DNA of 49,578 nucleotides from Streptomyces niveus (GCF_001723055.1 NZ_MDCR01000123.1:1-49578), one strand, 5' to 3'. Shown: positions 1 to 15,374, counted from the stretch's first letter. Numbers and translations: made by a program. The notes: a model not told the origin generated them from the letters alone.

Positions 1-27
1 TGAGGCATTTCTGCGTTCAGGCCACGG

Positions 28-57
28 TTTCCAGCACAGCCGAGCTTCGGGTATGAT
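28..57 (+). promoter_or_regulatory. Probable promoter of tRNA-Thr
   Basis: A near-consensus -10 hexamer TATGAT lies at 52-57, preceded after an 18-nt spacer by TTTCCA at 28-33 as a weak -35. The tRNA starts 16 nt after the -10, a normal distance for a stable-RNA promoter. The -10 is clear; the -35 is inferred from spacing only. Confidence 0.55.
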
Positions 58-72
58 CTCTCTTGTTGTCCC

Positions 73-145
73 GCCCCAATAGCTCAGTCGGTAGAGCGTC
101 TCCATGGTAAGGAGAAGGTCTACGGTTCGATTCCGTATTGGGGCT
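73..145 (+). tRNA. tRNA-Thr (anticodon GGT)
   Basis: A complete cloverleaf can be drawn. The acceptor arms GCCCCAA (73-79) and TTGGGGC (138-144) pair, the D stem is GCTC/GAGC, and the anticodon stem TCTCC/GGAGA encloses the loop ATGGTAA with anticodon GGT at 106-108. The T loop GTTCGATTC is present. The discriminator base is T145 and a CCA tail is encoded at 146-148. It reads the ACC threonine codon, the favoured Thr codon in GC-rich genomes. Confidence 0.97.
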
Positions 146-153
146 CCAACACG

Positions 154-187
154 AAGAAGGGCCCCGCCTGTTGGCGGGGCCCTTCTT
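154..187. terminator. Strong hairpin terminator between tRNA-Thr and osaC
   Basis: A perfect 15-bp GC-rich stem has arms at 154-168 and 173-187 around the 4-nt loop TGTT, followed by a short T run. It sits 6 nt after the tRNA CCA on one side and 15 nt after the osaC stop codon on the other, so it probably terminates both convergent transcripts. Confidence 0.9.
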
Positions 188-201
188 TCGTTCGGCGGTT
201 C

Positions 202-2847
202 CTACTGCGGTTCCGGTACCCGCATCGCCAGGATGGCCATGTCGTCCGACGCCGGCTCGGCCGCGAACCTCTCCACCGCTCGCAGCACGCGTGACGCGAC
301 GGCGCCGGCCGTCAGGCCCGTACAGCCCGTCAGGACATCGACGAGACCGTCGTCGCCCAGCATCCGGGTTCCCTCACGGCGTTCGGTGACGCCGTCGGTG
401 ACACAGAGCAGGACGTCGCCCGGGTCGAGGGTGACCATCTGCTCGTACAGCTCCAGGTCGTCCATGACGCCGAGCAGCGGCTGCGGGTCGGCCGCCGCCT
501 CCACCGTGCCGTCCTGGCGCAGGCGCAGCGGCAGCGGATGGCCGGCGCAGACGACCTTGAGGACGGCGCTGCCGTCCTCCTGGGGCCACAACTCCCCGTA
601 AAGCAGCGTCAGGAAGCGGCTGCGCGCGCCCTCGTCGAGGATCGCCGCGTTCAGGCGCTCCAGTACCGCCGGGCCGCTGAAGCCCTCGCGGGCCAGGAGG
701 CGGAGCGCGTGCCGGGCGAGGCCCGTCACCGCCGCGGCTTCCGGGCCCGTGCCGCAGACGTCGCCGATCGCGAAGCCGTACGCGCCGTCGTGGATCGGGA
801 AGATGTCGTAGAAGTCGCCGCCCACCTCGTTGCCCTCGCCCGCCGCGCGGTAGATGACCTCCACCTCGACGTTGGGCACCTGGGGCAACTCCGGCGGCAG
901 CAGGCTGCGTTGAAGAGACTGGCTGATCGCCATGCGCTCCGAGTAGAGGCGCGCGTTGTCGAGCGCGAGCGCCGCTCGCCGGGACAGGTCCTCGGCCAGC
1001 TCCAGGATCTCCTGGCGGAAGTGGTCGTCGGACGGCTTGCCGAGGGTGAGCATCCCGATGACCCGGTTACGGGCGACGAGAGGCAGTACGACGGTCTCTC
1101 CGCCCACCGCGGCCGCTGTAGCCAGCGTGGTGCCGATTCCGGAGGAGACGGGCGTGGAGGCCCCTCCCAGCTCCCTCATGGACGTACGGAGCGCCGCCTG
1201 GTGCGCGGCGTCGGCCGGGCCGGTCCACACGCGGGCGCCCGGAGTCGGCACCGGCTCGGGCGGATCGATCGTGGAGAGCAGGGCCTTGAGGCCGTCGATG
1301 CGCTCTTCGTCCTCGTGCAGTACGTACGAGAGGTAGGGGTCCGACGCCTGGTCGGCGATCGTGTAGACGGCGCACCAGGTCGCGAGGGTCGGCACCGTCA
1401 TCTGTGCCATGAGCGCGAGTGTCTGGTCCCGGTCGAGTGTGCCGGCGAGCAGGTCGGAGGCTTCGACGAGGAAGGAGAGCGAACCGCGCCGGAGGCGTTC
1501 GAGCTCGCCGAGCCGGGCGGACTCGACGGCCAGGGCGATGCGGTCGGCGGCGAACTGGAGTCGCAGGGCCTCCTCGTTGGAGTACCGGCCCGCGGATTCG
1601 GCGGCGACGCCCAGCGAGCCGGTGAGCCGGCCCTCCACCTTGAGCGGGACGGTGACGACGGAGCGCATGCCGGTGCCGTTGAGCAGCGGGACGGCGCCGG
1701 GGACGATCACCAGGTCCTCGTGGACGGCGGGCATCCGGGCGGAGCCGTACCGCCCCGTGCCGGCCTCCACCGGGACGCGGGCGAAGCGCTGGCGCGCCGA
1801 GGGGAGCCCGGTGGTGGCCCGTACCTCCAGCTCCGTCTCGTCGTCGGTGGCGAGCAGGAGGAAGGCGGAGTCGCCTTCGAGCATGTCGCGGGCGCGCTCC
1901 ACGGTGCGCTGGAGCAGACCGTCGAGATCCTCCGGGGCCGGTGAGCCGATGAAGACCTCGAAGGGGTCCACGGTGCGGCTCTCGGCGCCCGCCTCGGTGG
2001 CGGGGGCGCGCTGCGGGGTCTGGATGACGGCGCGTTCGTCGTCGCGTACGAGAAGGCAGACGGTGGACGGCTCGCCCTCGGTGTCGCGCACCCGGAGGTG
2101 GGAGGCGTACACGGGGATGACTCGGCCGTCGCTGCCGCGGATTCCGTAACTGCCCTCCCAGCGCGAGAGCAGCAGCGCCTCGGCGATGCCGGTGCCGATG
2201 CCCGGCGTGTGCGGCCAGGCGGCGAAGTCGGTGAGGGGTTTGCCGATGACCTGGTCGGCGGGGTAGCCGAAGAGGTGTTCCGCGTCCTCGTTCCAGGTCG
2301 AGACGGCGCCGGTTCTGTCGATCTGGACGACGGCGACCCTGACCCGTTCGTCGGTGACGGGGAGGAGCGCGTTCGGGATGACGGGGCCGGCGGACCGCGC
2401 GCCGACAGGGCGGTCCGGCAGGTCGAGCTGGAACCAGACCTGTTTGTGCGTCGGGGTGTAGTCGACGCCCCAGCGGGAGGCCAGGGCCGCGCAGAGGAGC
2501 AGTCCGCGGCCGTTTTCCCGGTCGGGGCTGCCCAGGGACAGCCCCGTGCCCTGCATGGGGATCTCACGTTCGGGATAGCGGTCGGAGACCTCGACGCGGA
2601 CGGCGCCCTCCGTACGGAGGCAGAGCACGTCCGCCGACGTGCCGGCGTGGATGACCGCGTTGGTGACGAGTTCGCTGGTGAGGACCACGGCGTCGTCGAC
2701 GACGTCGGAGTACCCCCAGCCCTGGAGCGTGTCACGGACAAAGGCGCGGGCGGTCGCGACGGACCGCCCGACAGGGTCGAAGCTGGCAGCCGCCCGCGCG
2801 GTGATCACAGAACTCCTCGTACGCGTCTCGACGCCCGGCTCCGCCAT
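202..2847 (-). CDS. osaC: OsaC-like multidomain regulator: anti-sigma kinase, PAS, GAF, GAF and PP2C phosphatase
   Basis: The protein has 881 residues. In order it carries a GHKL/HATPase anti-sigma kinase domain (about 20-140; N-box ELVTNAVIHAG, G-box ENGRGLLL), a PAS domain (about 165-290), two GAF domains (about 325-640) and a SpoIIE/PP2C phosphatase domain (about 670-880; VGGDFYD, later DDMAIL). This architecture and its position divergent from osaAB match OsaC of S. coelicolor, which modulates the stress sigma factor SigB during recovery from osmotic stress. The ATG at 2847 is chosen because the kinase domain starts soon after it and GGAGGG lies upstream; the open frame extends further only through low-quality sequence. 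The likely role is to phosphorylate or sequester an anti-anti-sigma/sigma partner at one end and dephosphorylate at the other. It is cytoplasmic, with no membrane segment. The ligands of the PAS and GAF domains cannot be read from sequence. Confidence 0.88.
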   Translation of the reverse strand: MAEPGVETRTRSSVITARAAASFDPVGRSVATARAFVRDTLQGWGYSDVVDDAVVLTSELVTNAVIHAGTSADVLCLRTEGAVRVEVSDRYPEREIPMQGTGLSLGSPDRENGRGLLLCAALASRWGVDYTPTHKQVWFQLDLPDRPVGARSAGPVIPNALLPVTDERVRVAVVQIDRTGAVSTWNEDAEHLFGYPADQVIGKPLTDFAAWPHTPGIGTGIAEALLLSRWEGSYGIRGSDGRVIPVYASHLRVRDTEGEPSTVCLLVRDDERAVIQTPQRAPATEAGAESRTVDPFEVFIGSPAPEDLDGLLQRTVERARDMLEGDSAFLLLATDDETELEVRATTGLPSARQRFARVPVEAGTGRYGSARMPAVHEDLVIVPGAVPLLNGTGMRSVVTVPLKVEGRLTGSLGVAAESAGRYSNEEALRLQFAADRIALAVESARLGELERLRRGSLSFLVEASDLLAGTLDRDQTLALMAQMTVPTLATWCAVYTIADQASDPYLSYVLHEDEERIDGLKALLSTIDPPEPVPTPGARVWTGPADAAHQAALRTSMRELGGASTPVSSGIGTTLATAAAVGGETVVLPLVARNRVIGMLTLGKPSDDHFRQEILELAEDLSRRAALALDNARLYSERMAISQSLQRSLLPPELPQVPNVEVEVIYRAAGEGNEVGGDFYDIFPIHDGAYGFAIGDVCGTGPEAAAVTGLARHALRLLAREGFSGPAVLERLNAAILDEGARSRFLTLLYGELWPQEDGSAVLKVVCAGHPLPLRLRQDGTVEAAADPQPLLGVMDDLELYEQMVTLDPGDVLLCVTDGVTERREGTRMLGDDGLVDVLTGCTGLTAGAVASRVLRAVERFAAEPASDDMAILAMRVPEPQ

Positions 2848-3133
2848 GATTCGGCCCCGCCCTCCAGAAGCCCGGTGGTAGTACGTTCGCCACACCGCCC
2901 CCGCCGGGCGGACCGGGACGGTTGGACAGCCGGATGCCAGGTTACTTACCTTCGCTGGCAGGGTGGATGCCGGTTGCCACTGTTTCCGCCTACCGGGGGT
3001 GGGGACGCTATGCGAAGCTGCCGATCTGTTATCGCCAGGTTCAGCCGTGGTGAAACACTGGGCAGGATTCCAGAGACAGTCCGAGTAACAGGTCTGAGCA
3101 GTCAGTACGGTCAACCCCCGCGGGAGGGACACG

Positions 3134-8695
<5,562 letters not shown>

Positions 8696-8974
8696 CACAT
8701 AAGTGACGCCGGGAGCGGCTTCGTAAGTGACCGGCGGCTGTGCGAACCTGTGGGAGAAGGTGAGTTCTTGTGGTCCATCACGTGTGGGCCGCAGGTAATC
8801 GGGGAACTTTCCGAGCTCCTGTGACGTTTTTGCTACGTGCACAGTGACATCGCGGTGACAGGGTGTGGCGACAGGCGGGGTGCGGCTACCATGACCGGCA
8901 CAAGGACGGACGGCGTAAGGGAGTCGTCCCCTGGGGCGGCGCCCGGTGCACAGCCGGGGCGAGGAGGGCGGGCC

Positions 8975-9640
8975 ATGGTGCAGAAGGCCAAGATCCTCCT
9001 GGTCGATGACCGGCCGGAGAATCTGCTGGCGCTGGAGGCCATTCTCTCCGCGCTCGATCAGACGCTGGTGCGGGCATCGTCAGGGGAGGAAGCGCTCAAG
9101 GCGCTGCTGACGGACGACTTCGCGGTCATTCTGCTGGACGTCCAGATGCCGGGGATGGACGGTTTCGAGACCGCCGCGCACATCAAGAGGCGTGAGCGGA
9201 CGCGCGACATCCCGATCATCTTCCTCACGGCCATCAACCACGGTCCGCACCACACCTTCCGGGGCTATGCCGCCGGCGCGGTGGACTACATCTCCAAGCC
9301 GTTCGACCCGTGGGTGCTGCGCGCGAAGGTCTCGGTCTTCGTCGAGCTGTACATGAAGAACTGCCAGTTGAAGGAGCAGGCCGAACTGCTCAGACTGCAA
9401 CTGGCGGGAGCGGGCGAGGTAAAGGAGCCGACGGGTCTCCTGGCCGAACTGTCCGCCCGGCTCGCCGCGGTTGAGGAGCAGGCCGAGGCGCTCTCCAAGC
9501 AGCTGGACGACGAGTCCGCGGACGCGGCGGCCGTCGCCACGGCCGCGCATCTGGAGCGCAAACTGACCGGACTCCGCCGGGCGCTCGACGCCCTGGAGCC
9601 GGGCAGCGGAGGCGGCTCCCCGCTCCCCTCGCCCAACTGA
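8975..9640 (+). CDS. osaB: OsaB-like response regulator with C-terminal coiled coil
   Basis: The protein has 221 residues. Residues 1-125 form a CheY-like receiver (acidic pocket VDDRPEN, phospho-acceptor Asp55 in LLDVQMPGMDG, later SKPFDP). The rest is a Leu/Glu/Ala-rich coiled coil with no recognisable DNA-binding domain. ATG 8975 is chosen over upstream in-frame starts because GAGGAGG lies 7 nt before it and the receiver begins at residue 5. It lies 279 nt downstream of osaA, so it may have its own promoter. In S. coelicolor OsaB is the osmoadaptation regulator needed for aerial growth on high-osmolyte medium. Its output is probably protein-protein contact through the coiled coil. Confidence 0.9.
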   Translation: MVQKAKILLVDDRPENLLALEAILSALDQTLVRASSGEEALKALLTDDFAVILLDVQMPGMDGFETAAHIKRRERTRDIPIIFLTAINHGPHHTFRGYAAGAVDYISKPFDPWVLRAKVSVFVELYMKNCQLKEQAELLRLQLAGAGEVKEPTGLLAELSARLAAVEEQAEALSKQLDDESADAAAVATAAHLERKLTGLRRALDALEPGSGGGSPLPSPN

Positions 9641-9787
9641 CCTTCCGAGGACCGTTCCGCGGTCCGGTCCGCAGTCCGGACCGAGGAGCTGAGAGCGCGT
9701 CAGTTTCCGGTCGGCGGCGGGCGACACGATCGGGTGAAGCAGTGGGCACACGTGTCCGTCGCCGTTCACACCGGTAACCTCACCTCC

Positions 9788-12609
9788 ATGGCCTCACGTA
9801 CGTCCGGCAAGGGTTCCCAGGGCGCGGCGGGCACCGCGAAACCGCGTGCCGGCCGTGCGAGCGGTGCCGCGAAGAAGGCGGCCCCCGCCGCCAAGGCCGC
9901 GGCGAAGAAGACCGCACCCGCGAAGAAGGCACCGGCCAAGAAGGCCCCCGCGAAGAAGTCCGCGGCCAAACCTGCACCCAAGCCCGCGCCGTCCCCGACC
10001 AACGGCGTCTACCGCCTCGTACGCGCCCTCTGGCTGGGTCTCGCGCACGCGGTCGGCGCGATGTTCCGCGGCATAGGCCGGGGCGCCAAGGGCCTCGACC
10101 CGGCGCACCGCAAGGACGGCGTCGCGCTCCTGCTGCTCGCGCTCGCGCTGATCGTCGCCGCCGGTACGTGGTCGAACCTGCGCGGCCCGGTCGGCGATCT
10201 CGTCGAGATGCTCATCACCGGCGCCTTCGGCCGGCTCGACCTGCTCGTCCCGATACTGCTCGGCGCCGTCGCCGTCCGGCTGATCCTCTACCCGCAGCGG
10301 CCCGAGGCCAACGGACGCATCGTCATCGGCCTCTCCGCGCTCGTGATCGGCGTCCTGGGGCTCGTGCACATCGCCTGTGGCTCCCCGGGCCGGGACGCCG
10401 GTACGGAGGCGATGCAGGACGCCGGCGGGCTCATCGGCTGGGGCGCGTCCATGCCGCTGATCTTCGCCATGGGCGAGGTGCTGGCCGTACCGATGCTGGT
10501 CCTGCTGACCGTCTTCGGGCTGCTCGTCGTCACGGCGACACCCGTCAACGCCATCCCGCAGCGGCTGCGGCAGCTCGCCGTCCGGCTCGGGATCCTCGAT
10601 CCCGCCCCGGCCGACCGCGACGACGAGGAGCGGCAGGAGTACGACGGCGACGACGAGCGGTACGACGAGCAGTGGCGTGAGGCCCTGCCCGCGCGGGGGC
10701 GGCGCTCGACGGCCCGGCGCGGCGCGGCGCCCGACGACTACGACCACGACTCCGACCAGGCCGAGGCCGAGGCGCTGGCCCGCCGCCGGCGCCCGCGCAG
10801 GCAGTCGGCGGGGCCCGGCAGGCAGCGGCCCCTGGACGCCGTCGACGTGGCCGCCGCCGCTGCCGCCGCGCTGGACGGAGCGGTACTCAACGGGATGCCG
10901 CCCTCGCCGATCGTCGCCGACCTCACGCAGGGCGTCTCGGCCGACCGCACGCGGGACGCCGCGAAGGCGCGGCCGGGGGAGCGTAAGCGCGGGCCGGTCG
11001 GCGTGGGATCCGGGTCGGGCGAGCACTCCGTACCCACGGCGCGCGAGCCGGAGGCGCGTGCCGACGCCGCGCAGTCCCGGTCCGGAGGCGTCGCCGACCT
11101 GACCAAGCCCGCCCCCGCGCAGGACCGGTCGCTGCCGCCGCGCGCCGAGCAGCTTCAGCTCGCCGGCGACATCACCTACTCCCTGCCGTCCCTGGACCTG
11201 CTGGAGCGCGGCGGCCCCGGCAAGACCCGCAGTGCCGCCAACGACGCGGTCGTCGACTCACTGACCAACGTCTTCATGGAGTTCAAGGTCGACGCGACCG
11301 TCACCGGCTTCACCCGGGGTCCGACCGTCACCCGCTACGAGGTCCAGCTCGGCCCCGCCGTGAAGGTCGAGCGCATCACCGCGCTCACCAAGAACATCGC
11401 CTACGCCGTGGCCAGCCCCGACGTCCGGATCATCAGCCCCATCCCCGGCAAGTCCGCCGTCGGCATCGAGATCCCGAACTCCGACCGGGAGATGGTCGTC
11501 TCGTCGCGCTCGGCAAGAACGTCGAGGGCGGCTACGAGATGGCCAACCTCGCCAAGATGCCGCACCTGCTGGTCGCCGGCGCCACCGGATCCGGCAAGTC
11601 CTCCTGCATCAACTGCCTGATCACCTCCGTGATGGTCCGGGCGACCCCGGAGGACGTCCGGATGGTCCTCGTCGACCCCAAGCGGGTCGAGCTCACGGCG
11701 TACGAGGGCATCCCGCACCTGATCACGCCCATCATCACCAACCCCAAGCGGGCCGCCGAGGCGCTTCAGTGGGTTGTGCGCGAGATGGACCTGCGCTATG
11801 ACGACCTCGCGGCGTACGGCTACCGCCACATCGACGACTTCAACCAGGCCGTACGCAACGGCAAGGTCAAGGCCCCCGAGGGCAGCGAGCGCGAGCTGAC
11901 GCCGTATCCGTACCTGCTGGTGATCGTTGACGAGCTGGCCGACCTGATGATGGTCGCGCCGCGCGACGTCGAGGACGCGATCGTGCGCATCACCCAGTTG
12001 GCCCGCGCCGCCGGCATCCATCTGGTGCTCGCCACGCAGCGCCCATCGGTCGACGTCGTCACCGGTCTGATCAAGGCGAACGTGCCCTCCCGGCTCGCCT
12101 TCGCGACGTCCTCGCTCGCCGACAGCCGGGTCATCCTCGACCAGCCCGGTGCCGAGAAACTGATCGGCAAGGGCGACGGGCTCTTCCTCCCGATGGGGGC
12201 CAGCAAGCCGACACGTATGCAGGGCGCCTTCGTTACGGAGGACGAGGTCGCCGCCGTCGTACAGCACTGCAAGGACCAGATGGCGCCCGTCTTCCGGGAG
12301 GACGTCGTCGTCGGCACGGCCAAGAAGAAGGAGATCGACGAGGACATCGGCGACGATCTCGATCTGTTGTGCCAGGCCGCCGAGTTGGTCGTCTCCACTC
12401 AGTTCGGATCGACATCGATGCTTCAGCGGAAGTTGCGCGTGGGTTTCGCCAAAGCGGGAAGGCTCATGGATCTGATGGAATCGCGGAACATCGTCGGTCC
12501 GAGCGAGGGTTCCAAAGCGCGTGACGTGCTGGTGAAGGCGGACGAGCTGGACGGGGTGCTCGCGGTGATCCGTGGCGAGCCCGCTCCCGAAGGAGCTGAC
12601 GGGAATTGA
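9788..12609 (+). pseudogene. ftsK: ftsK DNA translocase gene, broken by a short deletion and frameshift near 11498
   Basis: Two frames together encode FtsK/SpoIIIE. Frame 1 runs 9788-11620 and is homologous until about 11497. It holds a Lys/Ala/Pro-rich N-terminus, about four membrane helices (residues 115-260), a charged linker and the alpha part of the motor, ending in [10 protein letters not shown]. Frame 2 resumes at about 11503 with VALGKN, then Walker [10 protein letters not shown], Walker [12 protein letters not shown] and a winged-helix gamma domain to 12609. The 2822-nt span is not a multiple of three. Family members have about 18 residues (typically a -LGDVL...DHHP- stretch) between EMV and the VALGK motif that are missing here. 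The deletion length must be 1 modulo 3, roughly 52-58 nt. ATG 9788 follows TAACCT by 7 nt, suggesting a leaderless start. It could be a true mutation (ftsK loss is tolerated in Streptomyces) or a sequence error. Confidence 0.8.
11539..12609 (+). CDS. Open frame of the FtsK motor and gamma domain (C-terminal fragment)
   Basis: This 356-codon open frame starts with the internal ATG of the conserved stretch [15 protein letters not shown]. It contains Walker A, Walker B and the complete gamma (KOPS-recognising) domain ending in [13 protein letters not shown]. Gene callers are likely to report it as a separate FtsK gene. Whether it is translated alone is unknown: only a weak purine-rich GAGGGCGG lies upstream, and the product would lack the membrane anchor and the alpha domain. 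Confidence 0.55.
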   Translation: MANLAKMPHLLVAGATGSGKSSCINCLITSVMVRATPEDVRMVLVDPKRVELTAYEGIPHLITPIITNPKRAAEALQWVVREMDLRYDDLAAYGYRHIDDFNQAVRNGKVKAPEGSERELTPYPYLLVIVDELADLMMVAPRDVEDAIVRITQLARAAGIHLVLATQRPSVDVVTGLIKANVPSRLAFATSSLADSRVILDQPGAEKLIGKGDGLFLPMGASKPTRMQGAFVTEDEVAAVVQHCKDQMAPVFREDVVVGTAKKKEIDEDIGDDLDLLCQAAELVVSTQFGSTSMLQRKLRVGFAKAGRLMDLMESRNIVGPSEGSKARDVLVKADELDGVLAVIRGEPAPEGADGN

Positions 12610-12640
12610 CGACGACTGAGGCGATCCGAGAGATATCCGG

Positions 12641-12667
12641 GGCAACCCTTTCGGCCGGCCGGACGTC
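12641..12667 (+). promoter_or_regulatory. Candidate ECF (SigE-type) promoter
   Basis: GGCAACC (12641-12647) is followed after exactly 16 nt by CGTC (12664-12667). This matches the GCAACC / CGTC pattern known for ECF sigma factors such as Streptomyces SigE. Transcription would begin near 12675, about 145 nt before the RodZ-like gene. The match is by eye. Confidence 0.45.
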
Positions 12668-12748
12668 AACGTGGAGAGAGAGACACCCCGGTGTCCCGTC
12701 GACACGCCGCCCGGCCATTCAGATGGCGTACAAAGTGCGTCCGCCCGG

Positions 12749-12779
12749 TTGCCCCACCCTTTCGTACCACCCATAGACT
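12749..12779 (+). promoter_or_regulatory. Candidate vegetative promoter of the RodZ-like gene
   Basis: TTGCCC (12749-12754) and TAGACT (12774-12779) are separated by 19 nt. The expected start point lies about 34 nt before the GTG at 12820. GGTTGCCCC at 12747-12755 is an exact inverted copy of GGGGCAACC at 12639-12647 in the upstream ECF-like promoter. ACCCTTTCG is also repeated just downstream of both. Confidence 0.4.
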
Positions 12780-12819
12780 GAACATCCAGCAGGTGGCTAC
12801 ACGCTCGAAAGGCACTCCC

Positions 12820-13674
12820 GTGTCCATCGGCAACTCCCCCGAAGACGACCAGCCTTCCGCCGTCGACCCCGCTGAGGACGAGCGGCCCGCGACCGAAAAG
12901 GACAAGCCTTCGGTCGGTCACGTCCTACAAGAAGCACGCACCGCCGCAGGACTGACCGTCGAAGAGGTCAGCGCCTCCACCCGGGTGCGCGTTCCCATCG
13001 TGCAAGCGATCGAGCAGGACGACTTCTCGCGCTCCGGCGGCGACGTCTACGCGCGCGGTCACATCCGTATGGTCGCGCGCTCCGTCGGGATCGACCCCGA
13101 ACCTCTGGTCCGGCAGTACGACTCCGAGCACGGCGGGCGCCCGGCGCCGACGCCCGCCGCCCCGCTGTTCGAGGCCGAGCGGATCCGCCCGGAGCGGCGC
13201 CGTCCGAACTGGACGGCCGCCATGGTCGCCGCGATCGTCGCGGTGATCGGCTTCGTCGGCTTCACCATGTTCAACGGCACCGAGGACGAGGGGCAGGGCA
13301 AGCAGGTCGCCGAAGGCCCCGCGCCGGAGAAGACGACCTCAGCGCCGAGCACCACGAAGCCCGCCGACCCGAAGCCCGACCCGTCGGACAGCGCCATCGC
13401 GGCGGCCCCGGCCGACAAGGTGACCGTCAAGCTCTCCGCCGTCGAGGACAAGAGCTGGATCTCCGCGAAGTCCCCCAACGGTGAACTGATCTTCGACGGA
13501 CTGCTCCTCAAGGGCGAGTCCAAGACCTTCCAGGACGACGAGCAGATCGACTTCATCCTCGGCAACGCCGGGGTGATCGACATCTTCGTCAACGGCAAGC
13601 AGGTCGACGAGGACTTCAAGCCCGGCCAGGTGGAGCGGCCGTCGTACACGAAGGGCGACCCCGAGGCAGGCTGA
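12820..13674 (+). CDS. RodZ-like membrane protein with cytoplasmic HTH_25 and extracytoplasmic DUF4115 domain
   Basis: The protein has 284 residues. An Xre-like HTH_25 domain occupies about residues 30-100 ([20 protein letters not shown] ... [14 protein letters not shown]). A single membrane helix lies around 128-148, a Pro/Thr/Ser/Lys-rich linker follows, and a C-terminal DUF4115/RodZ-type beta domain sits at about 200-275 ([15 protein letters not shown], ending in DIFVNGKQV). In other bacteria RodZ bridges the MreB cytoskeleton and envelope synthesis; the Streptomyces homologue is less well defined. GTG 12820 is chosen because GAAAGG lies 7 nt upstream and no domain sequence precedes it. 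It follows ftsK by 210 nt containing two candidate promoters. Confidence 0.85.
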   Translation: MSIGNSPEDDQPSAVDPAEDERPATEKDKPSVGHVLQEARTAAGLTVEEVSASTRVRVPIVQAIEQDDFSRSGGDVYARGHIRMVARSVGIDPEPLVRQYDSEHGGRPAPTPAAPLFEAERIRPERRRPNWTAAMVAAIVAVIGFVGFTMFNGTEDEGQGKQVAEGPAPEKTTSAPSTTKPADPKPDPSDSAIAAAPADKVTVKLSAVEDKSWISAKSPNGELIFDGLLLKGESKTFQDDEQIDFILGNAGVIDIFVNGKQVDEDFKPGQVERPSYTKGDPEAG

Positions 13675-13838
13675 TGCCGCGGCCGGCGCCGGACGGGAAC
13701 CGACGGCGTCGGCGGGCATCGGACGCACCGTCGTACGGCGGGGCGCGGGGTCGGCCCTGGGAGTGGCCCGTCGTCTTCGGGCGGGCCGGGCAACCCTGCA
13801 CGGCAGGAGGGCGGCCAGGACAAAGTAGTCTTGAGCCC

Positions 13839-15374
13839 ATGCCCGAACGCCGTACCGTCGCCCTTGTCACGCTTGGCTGCGCCCGTAACGAGGTGGACTC
13901 GGAGGAGCTTGCAGGCCGCTTGGCAGCGGACGGCTGGGAGCTCGTCGAGGAAGCCGCCGACGCGGACGTCGCCGTCGTCAACACCTGCGGCTTCGTCGAA
14001 GCCGCCAAGAAGGACTCCGTCGACGCCCTGCTGGAAGCCAACGATCTGAAGGATCACGGCAGAACCCAGGCCGTCGTCGCCGTCGGCTGCATGGCCGAGC
14101 GCTACGGCAAGGAACTCGCGGAATCGCTCCCCGAAGCGGACGGCGTGCTCGGATTCGACGACTACGCCGACATCTCGGACCGCCTCCAGACCATCCTCAA
14201 CGGCGGTATCCACGCCTCGCACACCCCCCGCGACCGGCGCAAGCTGCTCCCGCTGAGCCCGGCCGACCGGCAGGGCGCCACCGGTGTGGCACTACCCGGA
14301 CACGGCGGCGCGGCGACACCTCTTACAGAGACGGTGATCGTCCCCGCCCCCGCCGACCTGCCGCAGGGACTCGCGCCCGCCTCCGGCCCGCGCGCCCCGC
14401 TGCGCAGACGCCTCGACAACAGCCCCGTCGCCTCGGTGAAGCTGGCCTCCGGCTGCGACCGGCGCTGCACCTTCTGCGCCATCCCCTCCTTCCGTGGCTC
14501 CTTCATCTCGCGCCGCCCCTCCGACGTGCTGGGTGAGACGCGCTGGCTGGCCGAGCAGGGCGTGAAGGAGGTCATGCTCGTCTCCGAGAACAACACCTCC
14601 TACGGAAAAGACCTCGGCGACATCCGCCTCCTGGAGACGCTGCTGCCCGAACTCGCCGCGGTCGACGGGATCGAGCGCGTACGGGTCAGCTACCTCCAGC
14701 CCGCCGAGATGCGTCCCGGACTCATCGACGTCCTGACGTCGACGCCGGGCGTCGCCCCGTACTTCGACCTGTCCTTCCAGCACTCCGCGCCCGCAGTGCT
14801 ACGCGCGATGCGCCGCTTCGGGGACACCGACCGTTTCCTGGAGCTGCTGGAGACGATCCGGGGCAAGGCACCCCAGGCAGGGGTGCGCTCCAACTTCATC
14901 GTGGGCTTCCCGGGCGAGAGCGAGGCCGACTTCGCCGAGCTGGAACGGTTCCTCACCGGCGCCCGGCTCGACGCCATCGGTGTGTTCGGCTACTCGGACG
15001 AGGACGGCACCGAGGCGGCGACGTTCGAGCACAAGCTGGACCCGGACGTCGTGGCCGAGCGGCTGGCGCGGCTCTCGCGGCTGGCCGACGAGCTGACGTC
15101 GCAGCGGGCCGAGGAGCGCCTGGGGGAGACCCTGACGGTACTCGTGGAGTCCCTCGGGTCCGTGGACGACCCCGAGGAGGGCGCCGTGGGCCGGGCGGCC
15201 CACCAGGCGCCCGAGACCGACGGCCAGGTCGTCTTCACGTCGAGCGAGGGCCTGCGCCCCGGTCGTATGGTCGAGGCGAAGGTGGTCGGCACCGAGGGCG
15301 TGGACCTGGTGGCCGAGTACTGCGGCTTCACCGGGGACGAGCCCCGGAGCCCCGGCGAGGAGGCAGCCAGATGA
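13839..15374 (+). CDS. rimO: Ribosomal protein S12 methylthiotransferase RimO
   Basis: The protein has 511 residues and is a radical-SAM methylthiotransferase. The N-terminal UPF0004 domain has the three cluster cysteines in TLGCARN, NTCGF and GCMAE. The radical-SAM domain has the CxxxCxxC motif CDRRCTFC, and a C-terminal TRAM domain follows. It uses two 4Fe-4S clusters to methylthiolate the conserved Asp of ribosomal protein S12. The form AIPSFRG after the radical motif and the pairing with pgsA distinguish it from MiaB at 47937. An insert of about 60 residues before the SAM domain (around residues 130-200) is rich in Pro, Ala and Gly. TAGTCT ends 7 nt before ATG 13839 and there is no close Shine-Dalgarno, so initiation may be leaderless. 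The stop overlaps the pgsA start (ATGA). Confidence 0.94.
   Translation: MPERRTVALVTLGCARNEVDSEELAGRLAADGWELVEEAADADVAVVNTCGFVEAAKKDSVDALLEANDLKDHGRTQAVVAVGCMAERYGKELAESLPEADGVLGFDDYADISDRLQTILNGGIHASHTPRDRRKLLPLSPADRQGATGVALPGHGGAATPLTETVIVPAPADLPQGLAPASGPRAPLRRRLDNSPVASVKLASGCDRRCTFCAIPSFRGSFISRRPSDVLGETRWLAEQGVKEVMLVSENNTSYGKDLGDIRLLETLLPELAAVDGIERVRVSYLQPAEMRPGLIDVLTSTPGVAPYFDLSFQHSAPAVLRAMRRFGDTDRFLELLETIRGKAPQAGVRSNFIVGFPGESEADFAELERFLTGARLDAIGVFGYSDEDGTEAATFEHKLDPDVVAERLARLSRLADELTSQRAEERLGETLTVLVESLGSVDDPEEGAVGRAAHQAPETDGQVVFTSSEGLRPGRMVEAKVVGTEGVDLVAEYCGFTGDEPRSPGEEAAR

Noticed and set aside
73..145. tRNA-Thr gene as an integration site for a mobile element
   Set aside because: tRNA genes are common att sites, but no integrase, excisionase or partial tRNA copy is visible in the window.
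538..1944. Long open frames antisense to osaC, osaA, lhr and other genes
   Set aside because: They are shadow frames created by GC-rich third positions: no recognisable motif, Arg/Gly/Ala-rich composition and no ribosome-binding site.
2848..3133. SigB-type promoter (GnnT-N14-16-GGGTA) between osaC and osaA
   Set aside because: I looked on both strands because osaC is linked to SigB, but found no convincing -10 with correct spacing.
11490..11540. Programmed frameshift in ftsK
   Set aside because: There is no slippery heptamer, stop codon or stimulatory element at the junction, and about 18 conserved residues are missing, so a deletion explains it better.
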